A stretch of DNA of 64,000 bases from contig NZ_JAEHOH010000001.1 of assembly GCF_016522505.1 (NCBI RefSeq), positions 62,001-126,000 of the forward strand. The letters are read 5' to 3'. This DNA is from Leucobacter chromiisoli. GTDB lineage: Bacteria > Actinomycetota > Actinomycetes > Actinomycetales > Microbacteriaceae. The stretch's first letter is position 1. Each line of letters opens with the position of its first letter. A program made the translations under genes and the position numbers. Shown in pieces: positions 41,533-49,722 of the stretch. The notes below the pieces were generated by a model. That model was not told where the DNA came from. It ran no database searches and was given only the letters and a program-made list of their open reading frames with translations.

Positions 41533-42732
41533 TTACTCTGCGTGTTGCTGGGTCGTGTGCTGGGCCGCGGCGGCCGTGCGCGCGGCGTGCGCCGCGGGCC
41601 CGTCGAAGCGGATGATCTGGCGGAGCGCCCGGCCCTCGGCGAGCGCGTCCATGCCCTCGTTGATCCCGTCGAGATCGATGGTGTCCGAGATGAGCCCCTC
41701 GACATTCAGTTTGCCCGCTCGCCAGAGCTCGACGTAGCGGGGGATGTCCCGGCTCGGGACGGCCGACCCCAGGTAGCTGCCGATGACGGTGCGGGCCTCC
41801 GCGGTGACGGTCAGGGGGCTCACGCGAGCGGTCGCGGTCGGCGACGGCAGCCCGACCGTGACCGTCGTGCCTCCGGCGGCCGTGATCCGGAAGGCGGTCT
41901 CGAAGGCGCTCTCGTGCCCCGCCGCCTCGATGACGATGTCGGCTCTCACGCCCTCGCGCTCTGCCTCCTCCGAGGTGTACGTCTCGTCGGCGCCGAGCGC
42001 CAGCGCCGACTCCAGCTTGGCATCGGCGGCGTCGATCCCGATGATGCGCTCGACGTCGAGCGCGGCCGCGGTGATCACCGCCGCCAGGCCGACGCCGCCG
42101 AGCCCCACGACCGCCACGGACTGCCCGGGCCGCGGCGGGGCGGCGTTCAGCAGTGCGCCTCCTCCCGTGAGCACGGCGCAGCCGAGCAGCGCCGCGACGG
42201 GGGCGGGCACGTCGTCGGGCACCGGCACGACGGTCCGGGCGTCGACGACGGCGTGGCTCGCGAAGCCCGAGACGCCGAGGTGGTGGTGGATCCGCTCGCC
42301 CTTCCTGGCAAGCCTCCTGCCTCCGCCGAGGAGGGTGCCCTCGCCGTTCGACACCGTGCCGGCGCGGCACGGCATCTTCCCCTCGGTGGCGCAGCCCGCG
42401 CACGATCCGCAGCGGGGCATGAAGGTCATGGCGACCCGCTGCCCCGGGACGAGGCCCGGGACGAGGCCCGGGACGTCGGGCCCCACGGACACGATGCGAC
42501 CCGCGGCCTCGTGGCCGAGCAGCATGGGAACGGGCCTCGGCCGCACGCCGGTGAGCACCGAGAGGTCGGAGTGGCAGATCCCCGCGGCCTCGATGGCGAC
42601 GAGCAGCTCGCCCGTCCGAGGCGGGTCGATCTCGACCTCGCCCACGCTGAGCGGTCGCGAGTCGGCGAAGGGCCTCGTCGCCGGCGTGAACTCGAGGACG
42701 GCGCCTCGTGCGAGCGTGCGTTCTGCGGTCAT
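41533..42732 (-). CDS. Zinc-binding alcohol dehydrogenase
   Basis: 399-residue medium-chain alcohol dehydrogenase. Catalytic-zinc ligands are in AAGICHSDLSVL and LLGHEAAGR. The structural-zinc cysteines are in CGSCAGCATEGKMPC. The Rossmann loop is VVGLGGVGLAA, and the protein resembles class III/NDMA-type enzymes in length (usual 370-400 aa). A 12-bp tandem repeat produces an unusual VPGLVPGLVPG stretch just before the QRVAM strand. The start overlaps the stop of the transporter gene (ATGA), and only 12 nt separate it from the monooxygenase. It presumably oxidises the imported secondary alcohol to the ketone, or the alcohol released by the esterase. Confidence 0.92.
   Translation of the reverse strand: MTAERTLARGAVLEFTPATRPFADSRPLSVGEVEIDPPRTGELLVAIEAAGICHSDLSVLTGVRPRPVPMLLGHEAAGRIVSVGPDVPGLVPGLVPGQRVAMTFMPRCGSCAGCATEGKMPCRAGTVSNGEGTLLGGGRRLARKGERIHHHLGVSGFASHAVVDARTVVPVPDDVPAPVAALLGCAVLTGGGALLNAAPPRPGQSVAVVGLGGVGLAAVITAAALDVERIIGIDAADAKLESALALGADETYTSEEAEREGVRADIVIEAAGHESAFETAFRITAAGGTTVTVGLPSPTATARVSPLTVTAEARTVIGSYLGSAVPSRDIPRYVELWRAGKLNVEGLISDTIDLDGINEGMDALAEGRALRQIIRFDGPAAHAARTAAAAQHTTQQHAE
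42446..42475 (-). repeat. 12-bp tandem repeat in the alcohol dehydrogenase gene
   Basis: Two full units GGGACGAGGCCC (42446-42457, 42458-42469) and a partial third. In protein they give the repeated L-V-P-G tetrapeptide. Confidence 0.8.
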
Positions 42733-44114
42733 CGGCCGGACGCCTCCTGCGCCTCGTCCGCCGCGTCGATGTCGTGCAGCGATGCGGCGCGCGTCTCCCG
42801 CGACAGGAAGACGGCGACGGCCGACACCAGCATCAGCGCACCGAGGTAGACGACGATCGGAGTCGTCGAGCCCGTGGCCGCGAGCAGGGACGTCGCGACG
42901 AGCGGCGCGAGCGAGCCGGCGAGGATCGACGTGACCTGGTAGGTGAAGGACGAGCCCTGGTAGCGCATGCGCGTCGGGAACAGCTCGCCGAGCAGCGCTC
43001 CCTGCGGCCCGTAGCAGAGCGCCTGGAGGCAGAGGCCGAGCACGATCCCGGCGAAGGCGGGCCAGAACTCGCCGCTGTTGAGCATCGGGAAGTAGAACGG
43101 GAGCCAGGCGAGCAGCCCGAACGCGCCGATCAGGTAGGTCACCCGCCGCCCGATCCGGTCGGAGAGCCAGCCCGCGAAGATCATCGCGAAGAACTGCACG
43201 ATGTTCGCCAGGAACATGATGAGGAGCACGCTGTCGCTGCTCATCCCGACCTGCACCTTCAGATAGGTGATGGAGAAGACGATGATCGCGTAGTAGACGG
43301 TGTTCTCTCCGAGCCGGGCGCCCATGCCGATGAGGATCTGCCGGGGATAGCGCCGGAGCACCTCCCCGATCGAGGCCGCGTTCTGCTTCTGCTGACGCTG
43401 CTTCTCGAGCGCGGCCAGGAAGATCGGGGACTCGTCGACGGTGCGCCGGATGTAGTAGCCGATGATGATGATGACGGCGGAGAGCCAGAAGGCGACGCGC
43501 CAGCCCCAGGAGAGGAACTGGTCCTCGGGAAGCGACCAGCTGAGCCCCAGCAGCACGATGGTGGCGAGGACGTTGCCGACGCACGCGGCGGCCTGGGGGA
43601 AGCTGGCCCAGTAGCCGCGCTGGTGGGCGGGGCTGTGCTCGCCGACGAGCAGGATCGCACCGCCCCACTCACCGCCGACGGCGAAGCCCTGCACGAAGCG
43701 GAGGAGGACGAGGATGACGGGCGCGCTGTACCCGATCACGTCGAAGCCGGGGATGCACCCCATGAGGAAGGTGGAGACGCCGACGAGCAGCAGCGAGAAC
43801 TGCAGCAGCTTCTTGCGGCCGATGCGGTCCCCGAAGTGCCCGAACACCAGCCCGCCGATCGGACGCGCGAGGAACCCGACGGCGTAGGTGGCGAAGGCCG
43901 CGATGATGCCGTCGAGCGGATTGCCGGTCTGCTTGAAGAAGAGCTGTCCGAAGACCAGGGTCGCGGCGGTTCCGTAGATGAAGAACTCGTACCACTCGGC
44001 GACGGTGCCGGCCATGGACGCGGCGACCACCTTCTTGATGGGGCTCGGCATCTCGCGCTGGGCGAGCGGTGTCCTCGGATGGCCCGGGGCGTTCTCTTGC
44101 TGTTGAAGCGACAT
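42729..44114 (-). CDS. MHS-family MFS transporter (metabolite:H+ symporter)
   Basis: 461-residue transporter with 12 predicted helices. The N-terminal VVAASMAGTVAEWYEFFIYG segment is the hallmark of the MHS group (shikimate, proline/betaine, benzoate and ketoglutarate carriers). The A-loop motif GHFGDRIGRKKLL and its second-half copy GWLSDRIGRR are present, as is the RFVQGFAVGGEWGGA motif. ATG 44114 is set by GAGGAG 6 nt upstream. It is the first gene of the catabolic operon and should bring in the substrate by proton symport. It is divergent from the GAF-PucR regulator. Confidence 0.92.
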   Translation of the reverse strand: MSLQQQENAPGHPRTPLAQREMPSPIKKVVAASMAGTVAEWYEFFIYGTAATLVFGQLFFKQTGNPLDGIIAAFATYAVGFLARPIGGLVFGHFGDRIGRKKLLQFSLLLVGVSTFLMGCIPGFDVIGYSAPVILVLLRFVQGFAVGGEWGGAILLVGEHSPAHQRGYWASFPQAAACVGNVLATIVLLGLSWSLPEDQFLSWGWRVAFWLSAVIIIIGYYIRRTVDESPIFLAALEKQRQQKQNAASIGEVLRRYPRQILIGMGARLGENTVYYAIIVFSITYLKVQVGMSSDSVLLIMFLANIVQFFAMIFAGWLSDRIGRRVTYLIGAFGLLAWLPFYFPMLNSGEFWPAFAGIVLGLCLQALCYGPQGALLGELFPTRMRYQGSSFTYQVTSILAGSLAPLVATSLLAATGSTTPIVVYLGALMLVSAVAVFLSRETRAASLHDIDAADEAQEASGR

Positions 44115-44149
44115 TGATTCTCCTCGAAGGGCGTGGGCCGGCGGGGCGG

Positions 44150-44159
44150 GCAACGTTGC
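44150..44159. promoter_or_regulatory. Palindrome upstream of the MHS transporter
   Basis: GCAACGTTGC, a 10-bp perfect palindrome 36 nt before the transporter ATG. Confidence 0.35.
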
Positions 44160-44207
44160 GCCAGGGTGAGCCGGCACCAGGTAGTCTGACCGCTCTGCTC
44201 GGGGAGT

Positions 44208-44229
44208 GGTATGGAGGAAGGCACATACC
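44208..44229. promoter_or_regulatory. Inverted repeat in the divergent promoter region of regulator and MHS operon
   Basis: GGTATG / CATACC arms with a 10-nt spacer, about one helical turn apart, between the divergent start codons. It is a candidate binding site for the adjacent GAF-PucR regulator. Confidence 0.45.
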
Positions 44230-44244
44230 TCGACGTCTGCGGTG

Positions 44245-44250
44245 TAGATT
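44245..44250 (+). promoter_or_regulatory. Leaderless -10 box of the GAF-PucR regulator
   Basis: TAGATT, then 6 nt, then ATG 44257, without a Shine-Dalgarno sequence. Confidence 0.55.
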
Positions 44251-44256
44251 GATCAC

Positions 44257-46242
44257 ATGCCCGACGCAGAGATGCACCGCCTCCTCGACGCGCTGACCGA
44301 GGCCCTTCTGGGCGAGTCGCCGCGGACCGAGGTGAGGGGGATCGTCGAGACGGCGCGGGCGAGGGATCTGCTCCCGGCTGCGACCCTCGAACGCTTCGCG
44401 GCGACGAGCGACACCCTGCACCGTGCGCGGCAGCGGCAGGATCTGCTGCAGGCCCTCGTGGCCGTCACGCGCGAGCTGACCTCGATCAGGGGCCTGGGCG
44501 AGACCATGTCGATGCTCGTGCGGATGACGCGCTCGCTGCTGCGCTCGGACATGGCCTACCTCAGCCTCAACGACACCGAGACGGACACCACCTACATCCG
44601 GGAGACCGACGGGGTGATCTCCGAGGGCTACCGGAACATCCGGATGCCGTTCGGGGCGGGGATCCTCGGCAGCGTCGCGGCGGCGAACGGGCCGTTCCAG
44701 ACCCGCGACTACCTGGCGGACCCGTCGGTGCGATCCGACCCCGACACCCGGCGCCGGGTCGCGGAGGAGGGCGTCAGGGGCATCGTGGGCGCCCCCGTCC
44801 GACTCGGCGGCAGGATCATCGGCGCGCTGCTCGTCGCCGATCGGAGCGTGCGCGAGTACGAACCGAGCGAGGTGGCGGTGCTCGAGTCGCTGGCGACCCA
44901 CGCGGCCGCGGTGCTCGAGAACGCCCGGCTCTTCGAGGAGCTCGAGGCCAACCTGACGCGGGCCGAGGAGGCGCGCGCGGAGGCCGGGCGGCACGTCGCG
45001 GAGCTGACCCGCCTCGGGGAGGCGGAGGCGGAGCTGATGGCGGCGCTCGGACGGCTCGCCGGCCCCGACGAATTCGCCGCCGCCCTCGGCGGCCTCCTCG
45101 GGGAGCCCGCGATCGCGGTCGAGATCGAGCACCTGCACGCGGTCCTCGGGTCGGCGGTGCGAGCCGTCGCCGTCACCGAGGCGACCCGGCGTCTGGAGGC
45201 GGCCGCTCCGGTCGGCGCTCTCGTGGAGGTGGCCGAGGGACGGCGGGATCCGGAGGCGCCCGGGCGGGACGGAGCCGGGGCGCCGGCTCTCGTGCTCGTG
45301 CCGGTCGCGGTGGGATCCCGCCTGCTCGGCGCTGTCGGCATGCGGGGAGCGCCGACGTCCACGCAGCGCCTGGTGCTGCAGCGGGCCGCCGTCGCATTCG
45401 GGGCCCTGCTCTCGTTCCAGAAGGCGCTGGAGGCCTCCGGCGCGCGGGAGCAGTCCGAGCTCGTCGACGCGCTCGTCGGGGGTCGACCGGCCGCGGAGCA
45501 CGCGGCGCTGCTGCGGCGGGCCGGCGACTTCGGGCTGGATCTCGCTGCGCCGGTCGTGGCCGTGATCGTCGAACCGGTGGTGCCGAGGCTCCGCGCGATG
45601 GCGGTGCTCGCCGCCGAGATGGTCGTCGATCGGGGCGTGACGGCCGTGCGCGACGGCCGGATCCTCGCACTCGTCAACGCCGAGAGCGCCGAGGAGCTCG
45701 CGATCGACTGGGCCCGCCGCTTCGCCGCGCGGGGGATGAACGCGACGGTCGCCGCCGAGGCGACCGCCGACGGCCTCCCGGGCGGGGCGCAGGCCCGGGG
45801 CGGCGCCGGGCCCGAGGGGAGGCTCGCCGCGATCCCCGAGGCGCACCGCAGCGCCGCAGCGGTGCTCGCGGCGGCGCTGCAGCTGGGGCGGCGGGGCGAG
45901 CCCTGCACCCGGGCCATGCTCGGCGTGGCCGCGCTCGTGATCGGAGGGGACCGCGACGGCGTCACCCGGAGCATCGTCCGCTACGCGATCGGCCCGCTCA
46001 TCGACTACGACGAGCAGCGCGGCACGAGCCTCGCGGAGACCGCGCTCGGGTTCCTCGACGGCAATCAGCGGGTCTCGGCCTGTGCGCGGCAGCTGCACCT
46101 CCACGAGAACACGGTGCGCCAGCGTCTCACCCGCATCGACGACCTGCTCGGGGTGGAGTGGCGCCAGGGCACCAAGTGCCTCGACGTCCATCTGGCGCTG
46201 CGGGTGCACCAGCTGTCCCGCTCCGACAACCACATGATCTGA
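44257..46242 (+). CDS. GAF-domain transcriptional regulator with PucR-type C-terminal helix-turn-helix
   Basis: 661-residue regulator. After an N-terminal helical region comes a GAF sensory domain (about residues 75-225, with LRSDMAYLSLNDTETDTTYI, FGAGILGSVAA and GGRIIGALLVADRSVREY). A GGDEF-like/CdaR intermediate region follows, and the C-terminal HTH_30 has ACARQLHLHENTVRQRLTRI (about 608-627). Proteins of this plan activate catabolic genes for aromatic or alicyclic compounds. It is divergent from the MHS/ADH/BVMO/esterase operon and is very probably its regulator, with the GAF domain sensing a pathway compound. An inverted repeat lies between the two starts. Confidence 0.9.
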   Translation: MPDAEMHRLLDALTEALLGESPRTEVRGIVETARARDLLPAATLERFAATSDTLHRARQRQDLLQALVAVTRELTSIRGLGETMSMLVRMTRSLLRSDMAYLSLNDTETDTTYIRETDGVISEGYRNIRMPFGAGILGSVAAANGPFQTRDYLADPSVRSDPDTRRRVAEEGVRGIVGAPVRLGGRIIGALLVADRSVREYEPSEVAVLESLATHAAAVLENARLFEELEANLTRAEEARAEAGRHVAELTRLGEAEAELMAALGRLAGPDEFAAALGGLLGEPAIAVEIEHLHAVLGSAVRAVAVTEATRRLEAAAPVGALVEVAEGRRDPEAPGRDGAGAPALVLVPVAVGSRLLGAVGMRGAPTSTQRLVLQRAAVAFGALLSFQKALEASGAREQSELVDALVGGRPAAEHAALLRRAGDFGLDLAAPVVAVIVEPVVPRLRAMAVLAAEMVVDRGVTAVRDGRILALVNAESAEELAIDWARRFAARGMNATVAAEATADGLPGGAQARGGAGPEGRLAAIPEAHRSAAAVLAAALQLGRRGEPCTRAMLGVAALVIGGDRDGVTRSIVRYAIGPLIDYDEQRGTSLAETALGFLDGNQRVSACARQLHLHENTVRQRLTRIDDLLGVEWRQGTKCLDVHLALRVHQLSRSDNHMI

Positions 46243-46267
46243 GCGGGCGCCGCGGAGCGTCGCCGCG

Positions 46268-46312
46268 CCGGCATCCACCGACCGGTGGATGCCGGAATCC
46301 CTCCACCGGTCG
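46268..46312. promoter_or_regulatory. Overlapping palindromes before the ABC exporter operon (operator or terminator)
   Basis: A perfect hairpin with 13-bp arms CCGGCATCCACCG / CGGTGGATGCCGG and a 2-nt loop (46268-46295). An 11-bp element CGACCGGTGGA (46279-46289) inside it recurs in inverted form as TCCACCGGTCG (46302-46312). It could end the regulator transcript, but the second copy of the motif and its place upstream of the exporter suggest an operator. Confidence 0.55.
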
Positions 46313-46336
46313 CTGCCGCCGACGGCTCCGCCCCGC

Positions 46337-46342
46337 CAACCT
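46337..46342 (+). promoter_or_regulatory. Possible leaderless -10 box of the ABC exporter operon
   Basis: CAACCT followed by 6 nt and ATG 46349. GGAGG is present but only 1 nt from the ATG, too close to work normally as a ribosome-binding site. Confidence 0.35.
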
Positions 46343-46348
46343 GGAGGC

Positions 46349-47353
46349 ATGGAACGAAGAGACCCCTCCCGAGCGGGCGCGCCCGACGACCCGGTCGTGC
46401 GCGTGCGCGGACTCGGGAAGCAGTACGGCGGCCGCACGATCCTCGGCAGGCTCGACCTCGACATCGCCCCCGGCGAGACCTACGCGCTGCTCGGGCCGAA
46501 CGGCGCGGGCAAGAGCACCGCGATCGAGATCCTCGAGGGATTCCGACGTCCGGACGCCGGCGAGGTCCGGGTGCTCGGGCAGGATCCCCTGACGGCGCCC
46601 CGATCCTGGCGCGCGGGCATCGGCATCGTCGCGCAGAACACGGGCGACTTCGGCCCCTACACGCCGCGGGAGCTGCTGACGCGCTTCGGCGGGCTCTACC
46701 CGAGGCCCCGCGATGTCGACGAGGTGCTCGAGCTGGTCGGGCTGCAGGATCGTGCGGGCGTGCGGGCGACGAAGCTGTCGGGCGGGCAGAAGCGCCGTCT
46801 CGACGTCGCGCTCGGCATCGTCGGACGGCCCGAGCTCGTCTTCCTCGACGAGCCGACCACGGGCTTCGACCCCGAGGCGCGCCGGCAGTTCTGGGCCATG
46901 CTGCGCGGCCTCGCCGACGGCGGCGCGTCGATCCTGCTCACCACGCACTACCTCGATGAGGCCGCGCAGCTGGCGGATCGCGTGGGCGTGCTCTCGGGCG
47001 GAGCGCTCGTGGCCGAGGCGCCTCCCGCGCTGCTGGGCGGCGCTGAGGCCCGCGTGCCCGTGGTGAGCTGGCGCGACGCCTCGGGCGTGCTCCGCGAGCA
47101 GCGCACGGAGCGCCCGGGCGACCTGGTGGCGCGGCTGTGCTCGGGATCCGGGGCCGACGGCGCGGAGCCGGCCGAGCTCGAGATCCGGCGCCCGAGCCTC
47201 GAAGACATCTACCTCGGCCTCATCGGGGCGGAAGGCGCGGCGGCGGGGTCGGAAGGCGCGGCCGCGGGGCCGGAAGGCGCGGCCGCGGGATCCGACGGCC
47301 CGGATCCCGCCCCGCACCGGGGCGCGCACGAACGGACGGAGCAGCCGGCATGA
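46349..47353 (+). CDS. ABC-2 type exporter, ATP-binding protein (DrrA-like)
   Basis: 334-residue ATPase of a drug- or lipid-type exporter. Walker A is GPNGAGKST, the Q-loop is GIVAQNTGDFGPY, the signature LSGGQKRRLDVALG, Walker B VFLDEPTTGFD and the switch histidine in TTHYLDEA. The C-terminal regulatory part (from about residue 220) ends with the DrrA-like RRPSLEDIYLGLIG and then a repeat-encoded tail of EGAAAGS units. The start at ATG 46349 leaves the normal N-terminus; leaderless translation is likely. It overlaps the permease gene by 4 nt. Substrate unknown; the attached two-component system suggests inducible resistance. Confidence 0.92.
   Translation: MERRDPSRAGAPDDPVVRVRGLGKQYGGRTILGRLDLDIAPGETYALLGPNGAGKSTAIEILEGFRRPDAGEVRVLGQDPLTAPRSWRAGIGIVAQNTGDFGPYTPRELLTRFGGLYPRPRDVDEVLELVGLQDRAGVRATKLSGGQKRRLDVALGIVGRPELVFLDEPTTGFDPEARRQFWAMLRGLADGGASILLTTHYLDEAAQLADRVGVLSGGALVAEAPPALLGGAEARVPVVSWRDASGVLREQRTERPGDLVARLCSGSGADGAEPAELEIRRPSLEDIYLGLIGAEGAAAGSEGAAAGPEGAAAGSDGPDPAPHRGAHERTEQPA
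47230..47292 (+). repeat. Three 21-bp tandem repeats at the 3' end of the exporter ATPase gene
   Basis: Units start GGAAGGCGCGGC at 47230, 47251 and 47272 and encode EGAAAGS, EGAAAGP and EGAAAGS, making a flexible tail after the last conserved residue. Confidence 0.85.
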
Positions 47354-48222
47354 CCACCATCGCGACCACGGGCGGCGGCGCCCGTCGGCGCCCCGCGACC
47401 CCCGACCGCGCTCCGGGCGCCCTCCGCACGGGCCTCGCCGGCGTCGGGTTCGAGCTGCGGGGCTACTTCCGCGTGCCCGACGGCGTGTTCTTCACCTTCC
47501 TCTTCCCCGTGATCCTGCTCGCGATCTTCGCGACCGCCTTCGACTCGATGGGCGAGGTCGGGGCGCTGCCCGACGGCACCGGCGGCGTGAGGATGGCCGG
47601 CTACTACCTGCCGGGCATGATCGCCGCGGCGCTGCTGCTCTCGGGCGTCCAGAACCTCGCGACCGACATCGCGCGCGAGAAGTACGAGGGCTGGCTGCGC
47701 CGGCTCGGCGGCACGCCGCTCTCGCCCGTCGGGTTCTTCATCGGCAAGGCGGGCCTGGTGCTGGTCACCTCGCTCCTGCAGGTGGCGCTGCTGATCGCGG
47801 TGGCGCGCTTCGCCTTCGGCGTGGAGCTGCCGACCGACCCCGCGCTGTGGGGCCGTTTCGCCTGGCTGTTCCTGCTCGGGATCGCGACGATGTCGCTGCT
47901 CGGCGTCGCCCTCTCCGCGGTGCCGCGCAGCTCGCGCAGCGCGATCGCGGTGGTGCTGCCGCCGGTGCTCATCCTGCAGTTCGTCTCGGGGGTCTACCTG
48001 CAGTTCGACATGCTGCCCGCCTGGCTGCAGAACGTCGCGTCCGTGTTCCCGCTGAAGTGGCTGGCGGAGGGGATGCGCTCGGTGTTCCTGCCGGAGCACT
48101 TCGCGGCGCTCGAGCCGGCCGGGGAGTGGGATCTCGGCCTGATCGCGCTGGTGCTCGGGGCCTGGCTGGTGGTGGGCCTCGTGCTGAGCCTCCTCACGTT
48201 CAGATGGCAGCGGCGCACCTGA
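47350..48222 (+). CDS. ABC-2 type exporter permease
   Basis: 290-residue membrane component with six predicted helices. The first is FFTFLFPVILLAIFATAF, following an amphipathic FELRGYFRVPDGV segment, as in DrrB/YadH-type permeases. The IAREKYEGWLRRLGGTPLSP cytoplasmic loop and the C-terminal NVASVFPLKWLAEGMRSVFL motif are typical. The start overlaps the ATPase stop (ATGA). The last three codons and TGA stop lie in the first copy of a 43-bp repeat. Confidence 0.92.
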   Translation: MTTIATTGGGARRRPATPDRAPGALRTGLAGVGFELRGYFRVPDGVFFTFLFPVILLAIFATAFDSMGEVGALPDGTGGVRMAGYYLPGMIAAALLLSGVQNLATDIAREKYEGWLRRLGGTPLSPVGFFIGKAGLVLVTSLLQVALLIAVARFAFGVELPTDPALWGRFAWLFLLGIATMSLLGVALSAVPRSSRSAIAVVLPPVLILQFVSGVYLQFDMLPAWLQNVASVFPLKWLAEGMRSVFLPEHFAALEPAGEWDLGLIALVLGAWLVVGLVLSLLTFRWQRRT

Positions 48223-48340
48223 GGCGGGCGCGGAGCGTCCGCAGGTGCGCCGCTGGAGTCGCTACCGCGACTGCCCACGGAGCGGAGCGAGGGGTGGGCG
48301 GCGCACCTGAGGCGGGCGCGGAGCGTCCGCAGGTGCGCCG
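48210..48340. repeat. 43-bp direct repeat around the permease stop codon, flanking the same 20-bp core as at 27.8 kb
   Basis: Copies 48210-48252 and 48298-48340 are identical and each forms a hairpin with arms GGCGCACCTG / CAGGTGCGCC. Between them lies CCACGGAGCGGAGCGAGGGG (48275-48294), the same 20-bp core (and two further matching bases upstream) found twice in the 81-bp repeats after glyS. As there, the first hairpin copy contains the stop codon of the upstream gene. Confidence 0.9.
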
Positions 48341-48372
48341 TCGATGCCGGCGCCGCGTGAGAGAGTGAGCGT

Positions 48373-49722
48373 ATGACGTCGGACGACGACCGGATGCTCG
48401 CGACGCCGGCCGGGGAGGACCCGGGCCCGGGCGATGCCGCGCGCCGCCCGCTGCGCTGGTGGGACATCGGGGTCGTCGCCGTCGTGCTCGTGATGAGCGT
48501 GCCCGGCGGCATCGGGCCGTTCGAGTGGACGTCGGGCTCGATCCCGTCCCCGTGGTTCGGCCTCTCGGTGGGGGTGCTCGTCGTGTTCGTGCTGCTCTAC
48601 GCGGCGATGGGCCGGGCGGCGCTGCTCCGGGCGCTGAGGGATCGCCCGCCGACCGTGCGCGGCGTCGTCTTCCTCGCGCTGCTGATCCTGCTGCTCGGTG
48701 CTGCGACCCTGATCTACCCGAGCTACGCGACGCTGCAGTGCATGGCCTACCCGATGCTGTGGACCATCGTGCCGAGGTACGCGCGGGCGGTGCTCGCGAG
48801 CGCGCTGCTCGCGCTCGCGATCGGCGTCGGCTCGGCGTTCTCCTACGCGCGACTCGGGGTCGAGTCTCCCGTGTGGACCGCGGGCGTGGTCGCCGTGCTG
48901 TCGTTCGCGTTCTCCGTGGTGATCGGAACCTGGATCACACGCGTCTTCGCCCAGGGGGAGCGGTACCGCGCGGTGGCCGAGAGCCTGCGCGAGGCGCAGG
49001 CCGAGGTGGCCGAGCTCTCGGCGCTCGCGGGGGCGGGCGCCGAGCGGGAGCGGTTGTCGCGCGAACTGCACGACACGCTCACGCAGACGCTCACGGGCCT
49101 GGTCATGCTCAGCGAGCAGGCGGAGCGCGCGCTCGCAGCCGACGACCGCGAGCGGGCGCGCGACCGCATGGCCCGGGTGCGCGAGGCCTCGCGGGCTGCC
49201 GTCGCCGAGGCGCGCGCCCTCGTGGCGACGACGCAGCCGCTCGGAGACGGCGGCCTCGAGGAGGCGATCGAGCGGGTGGCCGGGCGGTTGCGCGAGGACA
49301 CGGGCATGCGGGTCGTGTGCGAGCTCTCACCGCTCGTGCTGGATCGCGAGCTGCAGGTCGTGCTGCTGCGCGCGGCGCAGGAGGGTCTCGCGAACGCGAG
49401 GAGGCACTCGCGGGCCTCCTCGGTGACGATCCGGCTGGGCGTGCGCTCCGATGCGACCGGCGGGGCGCGGGCGATCCTCACCGTGGAGGACGACGGGGTC
49501 GGCTTCGGTGCCGAGAGCAGCGGCGGGGCGCTCGGCGGCTTCGGCCTCAGCGGCTTGCGGGATCGGGTGCGGCTCGTGGGCGGAGAGGCGGGCTTCGGCG
49601 CCGGATCGGACGGCGGCGCCCGGTTGGAGGTGTGCGTCCCGCTCGTCGAGCACGGCTCGCGAGGGACCGGAGTCGCGCGCACCGAGGCTCGGGGACGGGC
49701 GACCGGAGGGGGTGCCGCGTGA
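48373..49722 (+). CDS. Two-component sensor histidine kinase (NarL/DesK type)
   Basis: 449-residue membrane kinase. An N-terminal region with about five to six helices (WWDIGVVAVVLVMSV to WTAGVVAVLSFAFSVVIGTW) is followed by a coiled-coil and the HisKA_3 dimerisation domain with phosphorylatable His233 in SRELHDTLTQTLTG. The ATPase domain has the N-box EGLANARRHS and G1-box VEDDGVGFG with GGFGLSGLRDRV. Short extracytoplasmic loops suggest it senses the membrane itself or a ligand in it. It is coupled to the response regulator by a GTGA overlap and lies just after the exporter genes, whose expression it probably controls. Confidence 0.92.
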   Translation: MTSDDDRMLATPAGEDPGPGDAARRPLRWWDIGVVAVVLVMSVPGGIGPFEWTSGSIPSPWFGLSVGVLVVFVLLYAAMGRAALLRALRDRPPTVRGVVFLALLILLLGAATLIYPSYATLQCMAYPMLWTIVPRYARAVLASALLALAIGVGSAFSYARLGVESPVWTAGVVAVLSFAFSVVIGTWITRVFAQGERYRAVAESLREAQAEVAELSALAGAGAERERLSRELHDTLTQTLTGLVMLSEQAERALAADDRERARDRMARVREASRAAVAEARALVATTQPLGDGGLEEAIERVAGRLREDTGMRVVCELSPLVLDRELQVVLLRAAQEGLANARRHSRASSVTIRLGVRSDATGGARAILTVEDDGVGFGAESSGGALGGFGLSGLRDRVRLVGGEAGFGAGSDGGARLEVCVPLVEHGSRGTGVARTEARGRATGGGAA

